NCBI RefSeq assembly: GCF_900101025.1
Contig: NZ_FMUH01000003.1
Coordinates: 524,681 to 588,680 of the forward strand
Length of the DNA: 64,000 bases
Direction of reading: 5' to 3'
Origin: Klenkia marina
Lineage (GTDB): Bacteria; Actinomycetota; Actinomycetes; Mycobacteriales; Geodermatophilaceae
Under the pieces are notes generated by a model that did no database searches, was not told the origin of the DNA, and saw only the letters and a list, made by a program, of their open reading frames with translations. Position numbers and translations under genes: made by a program. Below are positions 9,196-18,204 of this stretch, in pieces (position 1 is the first letter of the stretch; every line of letters starts with the position of its first letter).

Positions 9196-10862
9196 GGGTC
9201 ACCGACACCGCCGACCTCTGGTGGAAGAACGCGGTGCTGTACTGCCTGGACGTCGAGACCTTCATGGACTGGGACGACGACGGCACCGGCGACTTCCCCG
9301 GCCTCGTGCAGCGGCTGGACCACCTCGTGGACCTCGGCGTCACGTGCCTGTGGCTGATGCCCTTCTACCCGACCGCCGAGCGCGACGACGGCTACGACAT
9401 CACCGACTTCTACGGCGTCGACCCGCGGCTGGGCACCCACGGCGACCTCGTGGAGCTGGTCCGCACCGCGCACGACCGGGGGCTGCGGGTGATCGCCGAC
9501 CTGGTGGTCAACCACACCTCCGACCAGCACCCCTGGTTCAAGGAGTCCCGGCGCTCCAAGGACAGCCCGAAGCGGGACTGGTACGTGTGGCGGGCCGACG
9601 CGCCGCCGGACACCAGCGACCAGGTGGTGTTCCCCGACCAGGAGGACTCGATCTGGGAGCTCGACGAGCGCACCGGCGAGTACTACCTGCACCAGTTCTA
9701 CAAGACCCAGCCCGACTTGAACGTCACGAACCCGCTGGTCCGGGACGAGATCGCCAAGATCGTCGGGTTCTGGACGCAGCTGGGGCTCGACGGGTTCCGG
9801 ATGGACGCCGTCCCGTTCCTGCTGGACACCGGCGGCGCCGAGGCCGACCGGCTGCCCGACCCGCACGCGTGGATGCGCGACGTGCGGGCGTTCCTGGACC
9901 GGCGGACCCACGGCGGGATCCTGCTGGGCGAGGTGAACCTGCCGTTCGAGCAGCAGCTGGAGTTCTTCGGCGGCGCCGACGGCGACGAGCTGACGATGCA
10001 GTTCGACTTCATCGGCATGCAGGCCACCTACCTCTCGCTGGCCCGCGCCGACGCCGGCCCGCTGACCCGGGCGCTGCGGGGCCGGCCGGCGACGTCACCG
10101 GACTCGCAGTGGGCCACGTTCGTGCGCAACCACGACGAGCTGACGCTGGACAAGCTGACCGACGACGAGCGGCACGAGGTGTTCGCCGCCTTCGGCCCCG
10201 ACCCGGCGATGCAGATCTACGACCGCGGCCTGATCCGCCGGCTGCCGCCGATGCTGGACGGCGACCCGCGGCGCATCCGCATGGTCTACAGCCTGCTGTT
10301 CTCCCTGCCCGGCACCCCGACGATCTTCTACGGCGAGGAGATCGGCATGGGGGAGGAGCTGGCGGTCGGCAGCCGACTGGCCGTGCGCACGCCGATGCAG
10401 TGGACGTCGGGGACCAACGGCGGCTTCTCCCGCGCGAAGGCCGCCAAGCTGCCCGGCCCGGTGGTGACCGGCGGGTACGCGCCGGAGTTCGTCAACGTGG
10501 CCGACCAGCGCAAGGACCCGGACTCGCTGCTGGCGTTCTTCCGGCGGCTGATCGCGCGGCGCAAGGAGTGCCCGGAGCTGGGGTGGGGCTCGTTCGAGGT
10601 GCTGGACCAGCCGCACGCCGCCGTCCTGGCGCACCTGTGCTCGTGGGACGACGGTGCGCTGGTCGCGCTGCACAACCTGGGTGCCGAGCCGGCGGTGGTG
10701 CCGGTGGCGCTGGACGGGTGCGGGGCCGAGCACCTGCTGGCCGACCTGCTGGTGGAGGGGACGACGGCGCTCGACGAGCGGGGTCGGGCCGAGCTGGCCC
10801 TCGAGGGCTACGGGTACCGCTGGCTGCGGGTGGTGGCGCCGGGGACGCGGAGGCTGCTGTGA
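9192..10862 (+). CDS. Alpha-amylase family protein (GH13), trehalose-synthase-like
   Basis: This 556-residue GH13 enzyme begins WWKNAVLYCLDVETFMDWDDDG, a variant of the trehalose synthase N-terminus (WYKDAVFY...). The catalytic triad is visible: Asp205 in GFRMDAV, Glu247 in LLGEVNLPF and Asp315 in RNHDELT; the conserved region I DLVVNHTS is also present. Trehalose synthases interconvert maltose and trehalose, but this shorter type lacks a maltokinase domain and may act on another alpha-glucoside. It shares a four-base overlap with the LLM gene and is followed within 32 bp by an XRE-cupin regulator. An alternative reading is an oligo-1,6-glucosidase-like enzyme. Confidence 0.86.
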   Translation: MRVTDTADLWWKNAVLYCLDVETFMDWDDDGTGDFPGLVQRLDHLVDLGVTCLWLMPFYPTAERDDGYDITDFYGVDPRLGTHGDLVELVRTAHDRGLRVIADLVVNHTSDQHPWFKESRRSKDSPKRDWYVWRADAPPDTSDQVVFPDQEDSIWELDERTGEYYLHQFYKTQPDLNVTNPLVRDEIAKIVGFWTQLGLDGFRMDAVPFLLDTGGAEADRLPDPHAWMRDVRAFLDRRTHGGILLGEVNLPFEQQLEFFGGADGDELTMQFDFIGMQATYLSLARADAGPLTRALRGRPATSPDSQWATFVRNHDELTLDKLTDDERHEVFAAFGPDPAMQIYDRGLIRRLPPMLDGDPRRIRMVYSLLFSLPGTPTIFYGEEIGMGEELAVGSRLAVRTPMQWTSGTNGGFSRAKAAKLPGPVVTGGYAPEFVNVADQRKDPDSLLAFFRRLIARRKECPELGWGSFEVLDQPHAAVLAHLCSWDDGALVALHNLGAEPAVVPVALDGCGAEHLLADLLVEGTTALDERGRAELALEGYGYRWLRVVAPGTRRLL

Positions 10863-10894
10863 CGCAGGGTGGGGCGGGGAGTCGAGATGTCGAC

Positions 10895-11479
10895 ATGTCG
10901 ACCGACGCGACGGTGCTGGCCGGGGTGGGTCCGCGGCTGCGGGCGCTGCGCCAGAAGCGGGACCTGACGCTGACCTCGTTGTCGGCCACGACGGGGATCT
11001 CGGTGAGCACGCTGTCGCGGCTGGAGTCCGGGGGGCGCAAGCCCACCCTGGAGCTGCTGCTGCCGATCGCGCGGGCGCACGGCGTACCGCTCGACGAGCT
11101 GGTGGGTGCACCGGCGGTGGGGGACCCGCGGGTGCGGGCGGATCCGGTGCAGATGCACGGCATGACGATGTGGCCGCTGTCGACGCAGCCGGGTGGCCTG
11201 CAGGCCTACAAGTTGCTGATCCCGCCGGGGTCGCCGCGCACCGAGCCCGACCAGAAGACGCACGAGGGCTACGACTGGCTGTACGTGCTGAGCGGTCGGC
11301 TGCGGCTGGTGCTCGCCGAGCACGACCTGGTGCTGGGCCGCGGGGAGGCGGCGGAGTTCGACACCCGCACTCCGCACTGGTTCGGCAGCGCGGACGACCG
11401 GCCGGTGGAGATGCTGGCGCTGTTCAGCAAGCAGGGCGAGCGCATGCACCTGCGCGCCCGCCCGAAGGGCGCCACCTGA
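10895..11479 (+). CDS. XRE-family regulator with C-terminal cupin domain
   Basis: This 194-residue regulator has an N-terminal helix-turn-helix (about residues 10-62; LTSLSATTGISVSTLSRLES is the recognition region) and a C-terminal cupin barrel (about 105-185; THEGYDWLYVLSGRLRLVL). This two-domain type senses a small molecule in the cupin and binds DNA as a dimer. The ATG at 10895 is used; an in-frame GTG at 10859 would overlap the GH13 stop (GTGA) and add 12 residues, so the start is uncertain. Sitting directly after the LLM-GH13 pair, it may control them, but no operator was identified. Confidence 0.84.
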   Translation: MSTDATVLAGVGPRLRALRQKRDLTLTSLSATTGISVSTLSRLESGGRKPTLELLLPIARAHGVPLDELVGAPAVGDPRVRADPVQMHGMTMWPLSTQPGGLQAYKLLIPPGSPRTEPDQKTHEGYDWLYVLSGRLRLVLAEHDLVLGRGEAAEFDTRTPHWFGSADDRPVEMLALFSKQGERMHLRARPKGAT

Positions 11480-11503
11480 CCCGGCGCCACCCGTGCCAGG
11501 CCC

Positions 11504-11544
11504 CTGCGGTGCACCCTCGCGCCCCGACGTCGCCCGCACCGCAG
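11504..11544 (+). terminator. Candidate terminator after the XRE-cupin gene
   Basis: A perfect 9-bp inverted repeat (CTGCGGTGC at 11504-11512 and GCACCGCAG at 11536-11544) lies 25 bp past the XRE-cupin stop, with a 23-nt loop. No T-run follows, which is normal for high-GC actinobacterial terminators. The rest of the 182-bp gap up to 11661 shows nothing else. Confidence 0.45.
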
Positions 11545-11661
11545 GTGCTGCCCGGATGCATCGAGTCCGGAGCCGTCGAGGGTGGTGCTCCCCGGTCGGA
11601 CGCCCGGTGCGGCAGCTGCAGACGACGGCTGAACAGGTGTGCGCTGCTGCCCTGACGGATG

Positions 11662-13761
11662 TCAGAAGGGTGGCTGATCCGCGTCAGGGGCTGTCGAGCT
11701 CCCGGTGCCGCCTGCACAACCGACCGTGCCACCGTCCGCGTCGCCGAAGTCGTCACTGGTGGGCCAGAGGGGCAGGCCTGCTGCGGCGCGGGTGAGGGCG
11801 GCGTCGAGGTCGGCGTCGATCTGGGCGGCGAGGCGGGCCCGCTCGTCGGTGGCTGCGCGTCGAGCGGCTCGCTGTTGGGGGGTGGGGGTGCGGTAGCGCT
11901 TGGGGGTCGGGCCGAGGACGTCGACGAGCGCATCGACCTGGGGCTGCGTAGATCCGGCCACGCTCACCCCGGCCACGCTCGCCCCGGCCACGCCTGCTCC
12001 CGCCACGCCTGCTCCGGTCACGCCTGCTCCGGTCACGCCTGCTTCGGCGAGGTGGGCTGGCCGGGTGGTGCGGGTGGGGCTGCCTGGTGGGGTGACGTGG
12101 AGGGTGCCGTCGGGGTCCATCTGGAAGGTCCAGCCGGGGGCGTGGGTCTTGAGGCGGTGGTGGCGGCGGCACAGGCAGATCAGGTTGGTGACGCAGGTGG
12201 GTCCACCCGCGTGGGGGCGTCGGTGGTCGTGGGGGATGACGTGGTCGAGGTCGACGTAGTGCGCGGGGCGGTGGCAGCCGGGGAAGCGGCAGTGCCGGTC
12301 GCGGGCCTTGACGAAGCGGACCTGCTCGGCGGAGGGGGTGTAGCGGTCCACGGCTGGTGGTGGGCCGAGGCCGGTGCCGCGGCGCAGAGCCGCACGGGCC
12401 TCGGCGGGAGTGGTGAGGGCGCAGAGGCGGCCGGTGGAGTCGACGACCTCGAACCACACGTGTCCGCCCTCGACGCGGCCGTGTGGACCGGTGGGGATCA
12501 GAGCGGCGTAGCGAGCCAGCAGTTCGGCGACTGCCGCGGGTGGGACGGGCAGCCCGCCGATGGCGCCGACCCTGGAGCCACGACGCGTGCTGCGGCCGTC
12601 CCCGTCGTCGGACCAGACCACCCGACCTTCGCCGCCGTCGTCGCTCGGGTCGGCGGCGCCGGTCGGCGCATCGGTGTCCATCCCGTGCTGGTCACAGGCG
12701 GAGGCCGTGGCCTGGTTGGTGAGCTCGGTGTCGTCGGTGCGTTCGGTGGCCGCCGGGGTCGAGGTGTTCTGGAGGGGGCCGCCGTCGTCGAGATCGGTGA
12801 GGTCGACGCGTAGGTGGAGGTTCCAGCGGGCGGCGGCGACGTCGTCGGGCAGCGCCTGCCACGGGCGCGTGACCAGCTGGTGGTGAGCCACGACCCGGAG
12901 GACACCGATGGGTCGGCGGTCGCCGTTCTTGCGCATGGTGGCGGCCATGGCGTCGACGACGGTCTGCATCTGCGCGGCCTGGTCGGCGTCGAGGTGGTCG
13001 GATCGGAAGGTGGCCAGGCCGTCGCCGGTGCCTGTGGTGGTGGTGTTCTGCTTGGTCCTGCGCTGCTCGGCGCGGCGGTCGGCCTCGGCGGGATCGGCGG
13101 CGACGAGGGCGCCGGCGACGCGGTCGGCCAGAGGGGTGGGGCCGGCGCCTTCACCGATCCAGGCCAGGCCTCGGCGGGCGATCGCGTCGACGACGTGGTC
13201 GGGGAGCCCGCCGCCGGCGGACTGCTTGCGGTGGGCGAGAGCGTCGACGAGGACGGTGGCGCGGCGGACGTCGATGCGCCCCTCGGCCAGTGCGGCCCAG
13301 ACCTGGGGGAGTTGCTCGACGAGAGCGCGTTGTTTGCCGACCAGGGTGGTCGCCGTGCTGGTGCTGATGCCCAGCACGCAGGCCACCTCGTCGGTCACCC
13401 AGTCGTCGGCCCGGCCATCAGGGTCATCGGGCCGGCCGCCGGGCAGCGGCGACTGGGCGGGTTGGAGGGCGGCCAGGCGGCTGATGGCGGCGGCTTGCAG
13501 GGCGTGGAGTTCTGCCTGGGCCTCCGCGACGTCGCGCAGGACGGCGTGGATGTCGGCCCGGTCGGCGTGGACGACGAGCAGCTCGGACAGGCGGGTGGGT
13601 CGGTGCACCAGGTCGTCGGGGAGGCCGGCGGCGATCTGGGCTGCCCGTTCGGCCTCCAGCACGGCGGCCTTGGCGGCGGCGGAGGCGTAGACCTCGACCT
13701 GGCTGATGCCGATGGTGAGGCCGAACCGGCTGCCGACCACCATGCCGTCCACCGCCACCAT
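11662..13761 (-). CDS. DUF222 / HNH endonuclease domain protein (13E12-repeat family)
   Basis: This 699-residue protein has an N-terminal DUF222 region (about residues 30-420) and a C-terminal HNH nuclease motif. The HNH core reads CRFPGCHRPAHYVDLDHV...CLCRRHHRLKTH around residues 485-530 and contains the Cys pairs and the DH and HH residues of the zinc-finger nuclease. This actinobacterial family is often present in many copies per genome and resembles 13E12-repeat proteins of mobile origin; its function is unknown. Six tandem 15-bp units just after the nuclease encode a GAGV(T/A) repeat. The start is uncertain: GGAGAGG abuts the first ATG at 13761, so a GTG or ATG 4-7 codons downstream is equally plausible. 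It appears to be monocistronic. Confidence 0.85.
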   Translation of the reverse strand: MVAVDGMVVGSRFGLTIGISQVEVYASAAAKAAVLEAERAAQIAAGLPDDLVHRPTRLSELLVVHADRADIHAVLRDVAEAQAELHALQAAAISRLAALQPAQSPLPGGRPDDPDGRADDWVTDEVACVLGISTSTATTLVGKQRALVEQLPQVWAALAEGRIDVRRATVLVDALAHRKQSAGGGLPDHVVDAIARRGLAWIGEGAGPTPLADRVAGALVAADPAEADRRAEQRRTKQNTTTTGTGDGLATFRSDHLDADQAAQMQTVVDAMAATMRKNGDRRPIGVLRVVAHHQLVTRPWQALPDDVAAARWNLHLRVDLTDLDDGGPLQNTSTPAATERTDDTELTNQATASACDQHGMDTDAPTGAADPSDDGGEGRVVWSDDGDGRSTRRGSRVGAIGGLPVPPAAVAELLARYAALIPTGPHGRVEGGHVWFEVVDSTGRLCALTTPAEARAALRRGTGLGPPPAVDRYTPSAEQVRFVKARDRHCRFPGCHRPAHYVDLDHVIPHDHRRPHAGGPTCVTNLICLCRRHHRLKTHAPGWTFQMDPDGTLHVTPPGSPTRTTRPAHLAEAGVTGAGVTGAGVAGAGVAGASVAGVSVAGSTQPQVDALVDVLGPTPKRYRTPTPQQRAARRAATDERARLAAQIDADLDAALTRAAAGLPLWPTSDDFGDADGGTVGCAGGTGSSTAPDADQPPF
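11956..12045. repeat. Six tandem 15-bp units inside the DUF222/HNH gene
   Basis: Six consecutive units of GG(C/T)CACGC(C/T)(T/C)(A/G)C(C/T)CC type (variants of GGCCACGCCTGCTCC) fill 90 bp without interruption. Read on the minus strand they encode a pentapeptide repeat of the form GAGVT or GAGVA after the HNH domain. Such a repeat can change copy number by slippage and would lengthen or shorten a flexible tail. Confidence 0.85.
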
Positions 13762-14074
13762 CCTCTCCGATCAGTCGAACACGTGTACGAAGAATAGCCC
13801 ACGCGGACGGTTCGGTCGAGATGGATGCACAGGTCAGGACGCCGTCCACAGCGGTCGTGAGCTGCGGCGAGTTCTGTCGGAGGGTGGGGGCAGGATGTAC
13901 GGCCAGCCGCCCGCCGGAGGCCTGGTGAGGGAGGGGTCCGGTCGCCGTCCAAGTGGGCGTCATCGGGAGGACGTCGACCGCAGTTCGGCCTCGCGGAACC
14001 GCTCGACCAGGCTCAGCCGGAGTCGGCACGGCGGGGGCTGACCGGCAGGGGAGGAGCGCCCCGGCCGGGTCCCC
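13762..14074. other. 313-bp intergenic region
   Basis: This gap lies between the DUF222/HNH gene and the end of the TSUP operon; both genes are on the minus strand. It must hold the promoter of the DUF222 gene. On the minus strand, TATTCT (around 13793-13798), about 30 bp before the start, resembles a -10 box. No other gene, repeat or RNA is apparent. Confidence 0.4.
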
Positions 14075-14833
14075 TCAGCCGAAGGCGTCGAAGCCGAGCT
14101 TGACGGCCAGGCCGATGCCCAGCACCGCGATCACCCGGCGCAGCCACGTGCCGTCGACCCGGCGCACCACCCGGGGCCCCAGCCGGCCGCCGACGAAGAA
14201 CCCGATCGCCAAGGGCAGCATCTCCGCCCACGCGACATCGGCGAACAGCGCGTACCCCACCGCGGCGACCAGGTTGGCGACCAGCAGCAGCACGTTCTTC
14301 GCCGCGTTGCCCCGCGGCACGGTGGTGCCGGTGGCCAGCAGGAACATCGCGAGCATGAGCACGCCGGCTGCGGCCCCGAAGTAGCCGCCGTAGATGGCGA
14401 TCACGTACACGCCCACGCCCAGCCACGCCTGCGACCGGCGCCCGCGGCGGCCCTCGGCGGCGAGCTCGCGCGGTGGCCGCTGCACCAGGATCGCCACCGA
14501 CGCCCCGGCGATGAGGAACGGCACGATGCGCTCGAACCCGCCCGCCGGGGTCACGAGCAGCAGCACGGTCCCGGTCACCCCGCCGAGCAGGGCGGCGACC
14601 GCGAGGGGCAGCAGCCGGCGTCCCTGGCCGACCAGCTCGGGCCGGGACGCGCTCACCGACCCGACCCCGTTGAACACCAGCGCGACGGTGTTCGTGACGT
14701 TCGCCGTGACCGGTGGCAGCCCGGCAGCCAGCAGCGCCGGGTAGCTCACCAGCGACGCGAGCCCGGCGATGGACCCGGTCAGCCCGCCGCCGACCCCGGC
14801 GACCAGCAGCAGCACCCACTCCACCCAGCTCAC
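14075..14833 (-). CDS. TSUP-family permease (sulfite/organosulfur exporter-like), second gene
   Basis: This 252-residue membrane protein of the TauE/SafE (TSUP) family has about eight hydrophobic segments in two repeats. Family features are GGLTGSIAGLASLVSYPALL near the N-terminus and the second-repeat match YGGYFGAAAGVLML. Members move sulfite, sulfoacetate or related small anions; the substrate is unknown. The GTG at 14833 overlaps the stop of the upstream TSUP gene (GTGA), so the two are co-translated. Upstream in-frame starts would add a hydrophilic extension inside the neighbour. The two genes are paralogues, possibly forming a heteromeric carrier. Confidence 0.85.
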   Translation of the reverse strand: MSWVEWVLLLVAGVGGGLTGSIAGLASLVSYPALLAAGLPPVTANVTNTVALVFNGVGSVSASRPELVGQGRRLLPLAVAALLGGVTGTVLLLVTPAGGFERIVPFLIAGASVAILVQRPPRELAAEGRRGRRSQAWLGVGVYVIAIYGGYFGAAAGVLMLAMFLLATGTTVPRGNAAKNVLLLVANLVAAVGYALFADVAWAEMLPLAIGFFVGGRLGPRVVRRVDGTWLRRVIAVLGIGLAVKLGFDAFG

Positions 14834-15612
14834 GTCAGCAGCACCACGATCGCCACCAGCCCGACCGCGACGATGAGCGTGCGCAGCAGCCACGAGGGCA
14901 GGCGCCGTCCGTACCGCCCACCGAGGAACCCGCCCACCAGCGACCCGGCGGCGACCAGCCCGGCCGCCCGCCAGTCGATCCGGTCGGCCGCGACCACCAC
15001 GTAGGTGAGCGCCGCGACTGCGTTCACCCCCAGCGTCAGCACGTTCTTGAGCGCGTTCAGCTGCTGCAGCGAGTGGGGGAGGAGCAGGCCGAACAGGCCG
15101 ATCTGCAGCACGCCCTGGCTCGCGGCGAAGTAGCCGCCGTACGTGCCCGTGGCGTACGCGCAGCCGGCCAGGGCCAGGGTGCGGCCGAGCGGGACCCGGT
15201 CGGTCGGCGACGGGCCCGCGCCGGTGCGCCGCGACGCCAACCGACGCTGCAGCAGCGGCTGGGTCGCCACGAGGACGATCGCCAACCCGACCAGCACGGG
15301 GACGACGGTCTCGAACGCCGCCGCCGGCAGGTGCAGCAGCAGGAAGGCCCCGGTCAGCGCCCCGAGCACCGACGCCGGGAACAGCGAGAGCAGCAGCCGG
15401 CGCTGGCCGGTCAGCTCCCGCCGGTACCCCAGTGCGCCGGTCAGGTTGCCCGGCACGAGCCCCATCGAGTTCGACACCGTGGCGGTCACCGGTGGCAGCC
15501 CCACGGCCAGCAGCACCGGGAACGTCACCAGCGTCCCGGACCCGACGACGGCGTTGATCGACCCCGCCGCGAGCCCGGCCAGCGCCACCGCCACCATCTC
15601 GAACCAGCTCAC
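14830..15612 (-). CDS. TSUP-family permease, first gene
   Basis: This 260-residue TauE/SafE-family membrane protein carries the repeats AGSINAVVGSGTLVTFPVLL and YGGYFAASQGVLQI, which correspond to the same positions in its downstream paralogue. Two repeats of four helices are expected. The start is GTG at 15612. Co-translation with the second TSUP gene through a GTGA overlap is clear. It lies 87 bp after the helicase gene on the same strand; that gap contains two direct copies of CGACGGGGTCCG. The transported anion is not known. Confidence 0.86.
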   Translation of the reverse strand: MSWFEMVAVALAGLAAGSINAVVGSGTLVTFPVLLAVGLPPVTATVSNSMGLVPGNLTGALGYRRELTGQRRLLLSLFPASVLGALTGAFLLLHLPAAAFETVVPVLVGLAIVLVATQPLLQRRLASRRTGAGPSPTDRVPLGRTLALAGCAYATGTYGGYFAASQGVLQIGLFGLLLPHSLQQLNALKNVLTLGVNAVAALTYVVVAADRIDWRAAGLVAAGSLVGGFLGGRYGRRLPSWLLRTLIVAVGLVAIVVLLT

Positions 15613-15699
15613 GACGTCATCGCCCGCGACGATGCCACAGCCGGCCCGGGTCGCCCGACGGGGTCCGCCGTCCCCGACGGGGTCCGGGCCCGTCGCGGT

Positions 15700-18204
15700 T
15701 CAGGAGTCCTTGCGGCCGGCGTCCACCACGCGCAGCACCGGGGCGCCCTGGTCGTCGGAGGCCTCGAGGTCGACCTCGACGTCGATGCCCCAGTCGTGGT
15801 CGCCGTCCGGGTCGTCGATGATCTGCCGCACCTCCCAGAAGCCCGGGCGCGAGGAACGGTCGACGACGAACAGCGCCGGACCGCGGGCGTCGGCGCCGGT
15901 GAGCACCTCGGCGTGCTCCGCGAAGTAGGCCTGCACGACCTCGCCCCAGCGGTCGGCGTCCCAGCCCGAGCCGGCGTCCAGCTCGCCGAGGTCGTACCAG
16001 CGGCGGCGGGCCCAGAACTGCACCCGCTGCCACACCGCGTTGCGCACCATCGCGGTGAAGGCGCGCACGTTGCCGGTGAGCGGGCGCGGCCGGGCCGGGA
16101 CGGCGGGGACGTCGACGGCGTCCGAGGGGTTGGTGAGCTCCTCCCACTCGTCCAGCAGCGACGAGTCGACCTGCCGCACGACCTCGCCCAGCCACTCCAC
16201 GACGTCGGTGACCTCCTCGGTGCGGGCCTCGGCCGGGACGCCGGACCGCAGTGCCCGGTAGGCGTCGGTCAGGTACCGCAGCACCGCGCCCTCGGAGCGG
16301 GTGAGCCCGTAGGCGTTCACCAGCTCGCGGAAGGTGTAGGCGTTCTCCCACATGTCGCGGACGACGCTCTTCGGCGAGGGCTCCACGGCCGCCGCCCACG
16401 GGTTGCCGCGCACGAACGTCTCGTGCGCCGCCTCCAGCAGCTCGGCCAGCGGCTTGGGGTAGGTGACCTCCTCGAGCAGCTCCATGCGCTCGTCGTACTC
16501 GATGCCCTCGGCCTTCATCTCGGCCACCGCGATGCCCCGGGCCTTGTTCAGCTGGGCGCCGAGGATCTGCCGCGGGTCGTCGAGCGTGGACTCGATGACG
16601 CTGACGACGTCGACCACGAAGGTCTCGGACTCCGGGTCGAGCAGGTCGATGACGGCGAGGGCGAACGTGGACAGCTGCTGGTTGAGCGCGAACCCGGCCG
16701 GCAGGTCGCCAGTGAGCCGGTAGGTGGGACGGCCGTCCAGGACCACCCGCTCGACCACCTCGGCCGCGATCAGCGTGCGACCGATGCCGATCGCGTCGCG
16801 GATGAGCTTCAGCTGCCGCTTGCGGGGCTCGTGGTTGTCGGTGAGCAGCTTCGCCAGCGCCGCGACCGGGTCGCCCGGGCGGGCCAGCACGTTGAGCAGC
16901 ATGCCGGTGGTCACCTGGAAGTGCGACGTCAGCGCCTCGGGCTCGGCGGTCTCCAGGCGCTGGGCGGTGGCCTCGCTCCACGGCACCATGCCCTCGGGCA
17001 CCTTCTTGCGCACCAGCTTGCGCCGCTTCTTCGGGTCGTCGGCCACCTTCGCGAACTGCTTGAGGTTCTCCACCTCGTGGTCGGGCGCCTGCACGACGAC
17101 GTACCCGGCGGTGTCGTAGCCGGCCCGCCCTGCCCGACCGGCGATCTGGTGGAACTCGCGCGCGGAGAGCAGCCGCATGCGGGTGCCGTCGTACTTCGAC
17201 AGCGCGGAGAACACCACCGTGCGGATCGGCACGTTGATGCCCACGCCCAGGGTGTCGGTGCCGCAGATGACCTTGAGCAACCCGGCCTGGGCCAGCTGCT
17301 CGACCAGCCGCCGGTACTTGGGCAGCATGCCGGCGTGGTGCACGCCGATGCCGTGCCGCACCAGCCGCGAGAGCGTCGTCCCGAAGGCGCTGGAGAACCG
17401 GAACCCGCCGATCAGGTCGGCGATCTTCGCCTTCTCCTCCTTGGTGCACACGTTCACGCTCATCAGCGCCTGCGCACGCTCGAGCGCGGCGGCCTGGGTG
17501 AAGTGGACGACGTAGACCGGCGCCTGCCGGGTGTCCAGCAGCTCCTGGATGGTCTCGTGCGCCGGGGTGGTGGCGTAGGAGAAGTGCAGCGGCACGGGTC
17601 GCTCGGCGCCGGCGACCAGCGCGGTGGGCCGACCGGTGCGGCGGGTGAGGTCCTCGCGCAGCGCGGTGGTGTCGCCCAGCGTCGCCGACATGAGCAGGAA
17701 CTGCGCGTTCGGCAGCTCGAGGATCGGCACCTGCCAGGCCCAGCCGCGGTCGGGGTCGCCGTAGAAGTGGAACTCGTCCATGACGACGAGCCCGATGTCG
17801 GCCTCGGCGCCCTCGCGCAGCGCGATGTTGGCCAGGATCTCCGCGGTGCAGGCGATGATCGGGGCGTCGGCGTTGACCGCGGCGTCGCCGGTGAGCATGC
17901 CGACGTTCTCCGCGCCGAACACCCCGCACAGGGCGAAGAACTTCTCGCTGACCAGGGCCTTGATCGGGGCGGTGTAGAAGCTCACCCGGTCCTGGGCCAG
18001 GGCGGCGTACTGCGCGCCGGTGGCCACCAGCGACTTGCCCGAGCCGGTGGGGGTCGCGAGCACCACGTTGGCGCCGCTGACCAGCTCGATCAGCGCCTCC
18101 TCCTGGTGCGGGTACAGCGTGGTGCCGGCGGTCTGCGCCCAGGCGGCGAACTCGGCGAACAGGGTGTCGGCGTCGGCGCCGTCGGGCGGGGAGAGAACAG
18201 TCAT
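15700..18204 (-). CDS. DEAD/DEAH-box helicase with C-terminal DUF3516
   Basis: This 834-residue superfamily 2 RNA helicase has Walker A ATPTGSGKS at residues 50-58, DEFH at 143-146 with SAT following near 165, and the motif VI region QIAGRAGRAGYD in the second RecA domain. The C-terminal ~400 residues correspond to DUF3516, the signature of an actinobacterial Mtr4/Ski2-like helicase group. It probably remodels RNA; partners are unknown. The start ATG at 18204 overlaps the stop of the homocysteine methyltransferase gene (ATGA). An in-frame extension through that gene on the same strand is not used, since the P-loop domain begins properly here. Confidence 0.9.
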   Translation of the reverse strand: MTVLSPPDGADADTLFAEFAAWAQTAGTTLYPHQEEALIELVSGANVVLATPTGSGKSLVATGAQYAALAQDRVSFYTAPIKALVSEKFFALCGVFGAENVGMLTGDAAVNADAPIIACTAEILANIALREGAEADIGLVVMDEFHFYGDPDRGWAWQVPILELPNAQFLLMSATLGDTTALREDLTRRTGRPTALVAGAERPVPLHFSYATTPAHETIQELLDTRQAPVYVVHFTQAAALERAQALMSVNVCTKEEKAKIADLIGGFRFSSAFGTTLSRLVRHGIGVHHAGMLPKYRRLVEQLAQAGLLKVICGTDTLGVGINVPIRTVVFSALSKYDGTRMRLLSAREFHQIAGRAGRAGYDTAGYVVVQAPDHEVENLKQFAKVADDPKKRRKLVRKKVPEGMVPWSEATAQRLETAEPEALTSHFQVTTGMLLNVLARPGDPVAALAKLLTDNHEPRKRQLKLIRDAIGIGRTLIAAEVVERVVLDGRPTYRLTGDLPAGFALNQQLSTFALAVIDLLDPESETFVVDVVSVIESTLDDPRQILGAQLNKARGIAVAEMKAEGIEYDERMELLEEVTYPKPLAELLEAAHETFVRGNPWAAAVEPSPKSVVRDMWENAYTFRELVNAYGLTRSEGAVLRYLTDAYRALRSGVPAEARTEEVTDVVEWLGEVVRQVDSSLLDEWEELTNPSDAVDVPAVPARPRPLTGNVRAFTAMVRNAVWQRVQFWARRRWYDLGELDAGSGWDADRWGEVVQAYFAEHAEVLTGADARGPALFVVDRSSRPGFWEVRQIIDDPDGDHDWGIDVEVDLEASDDQGAPVLRVVDAGRKDS

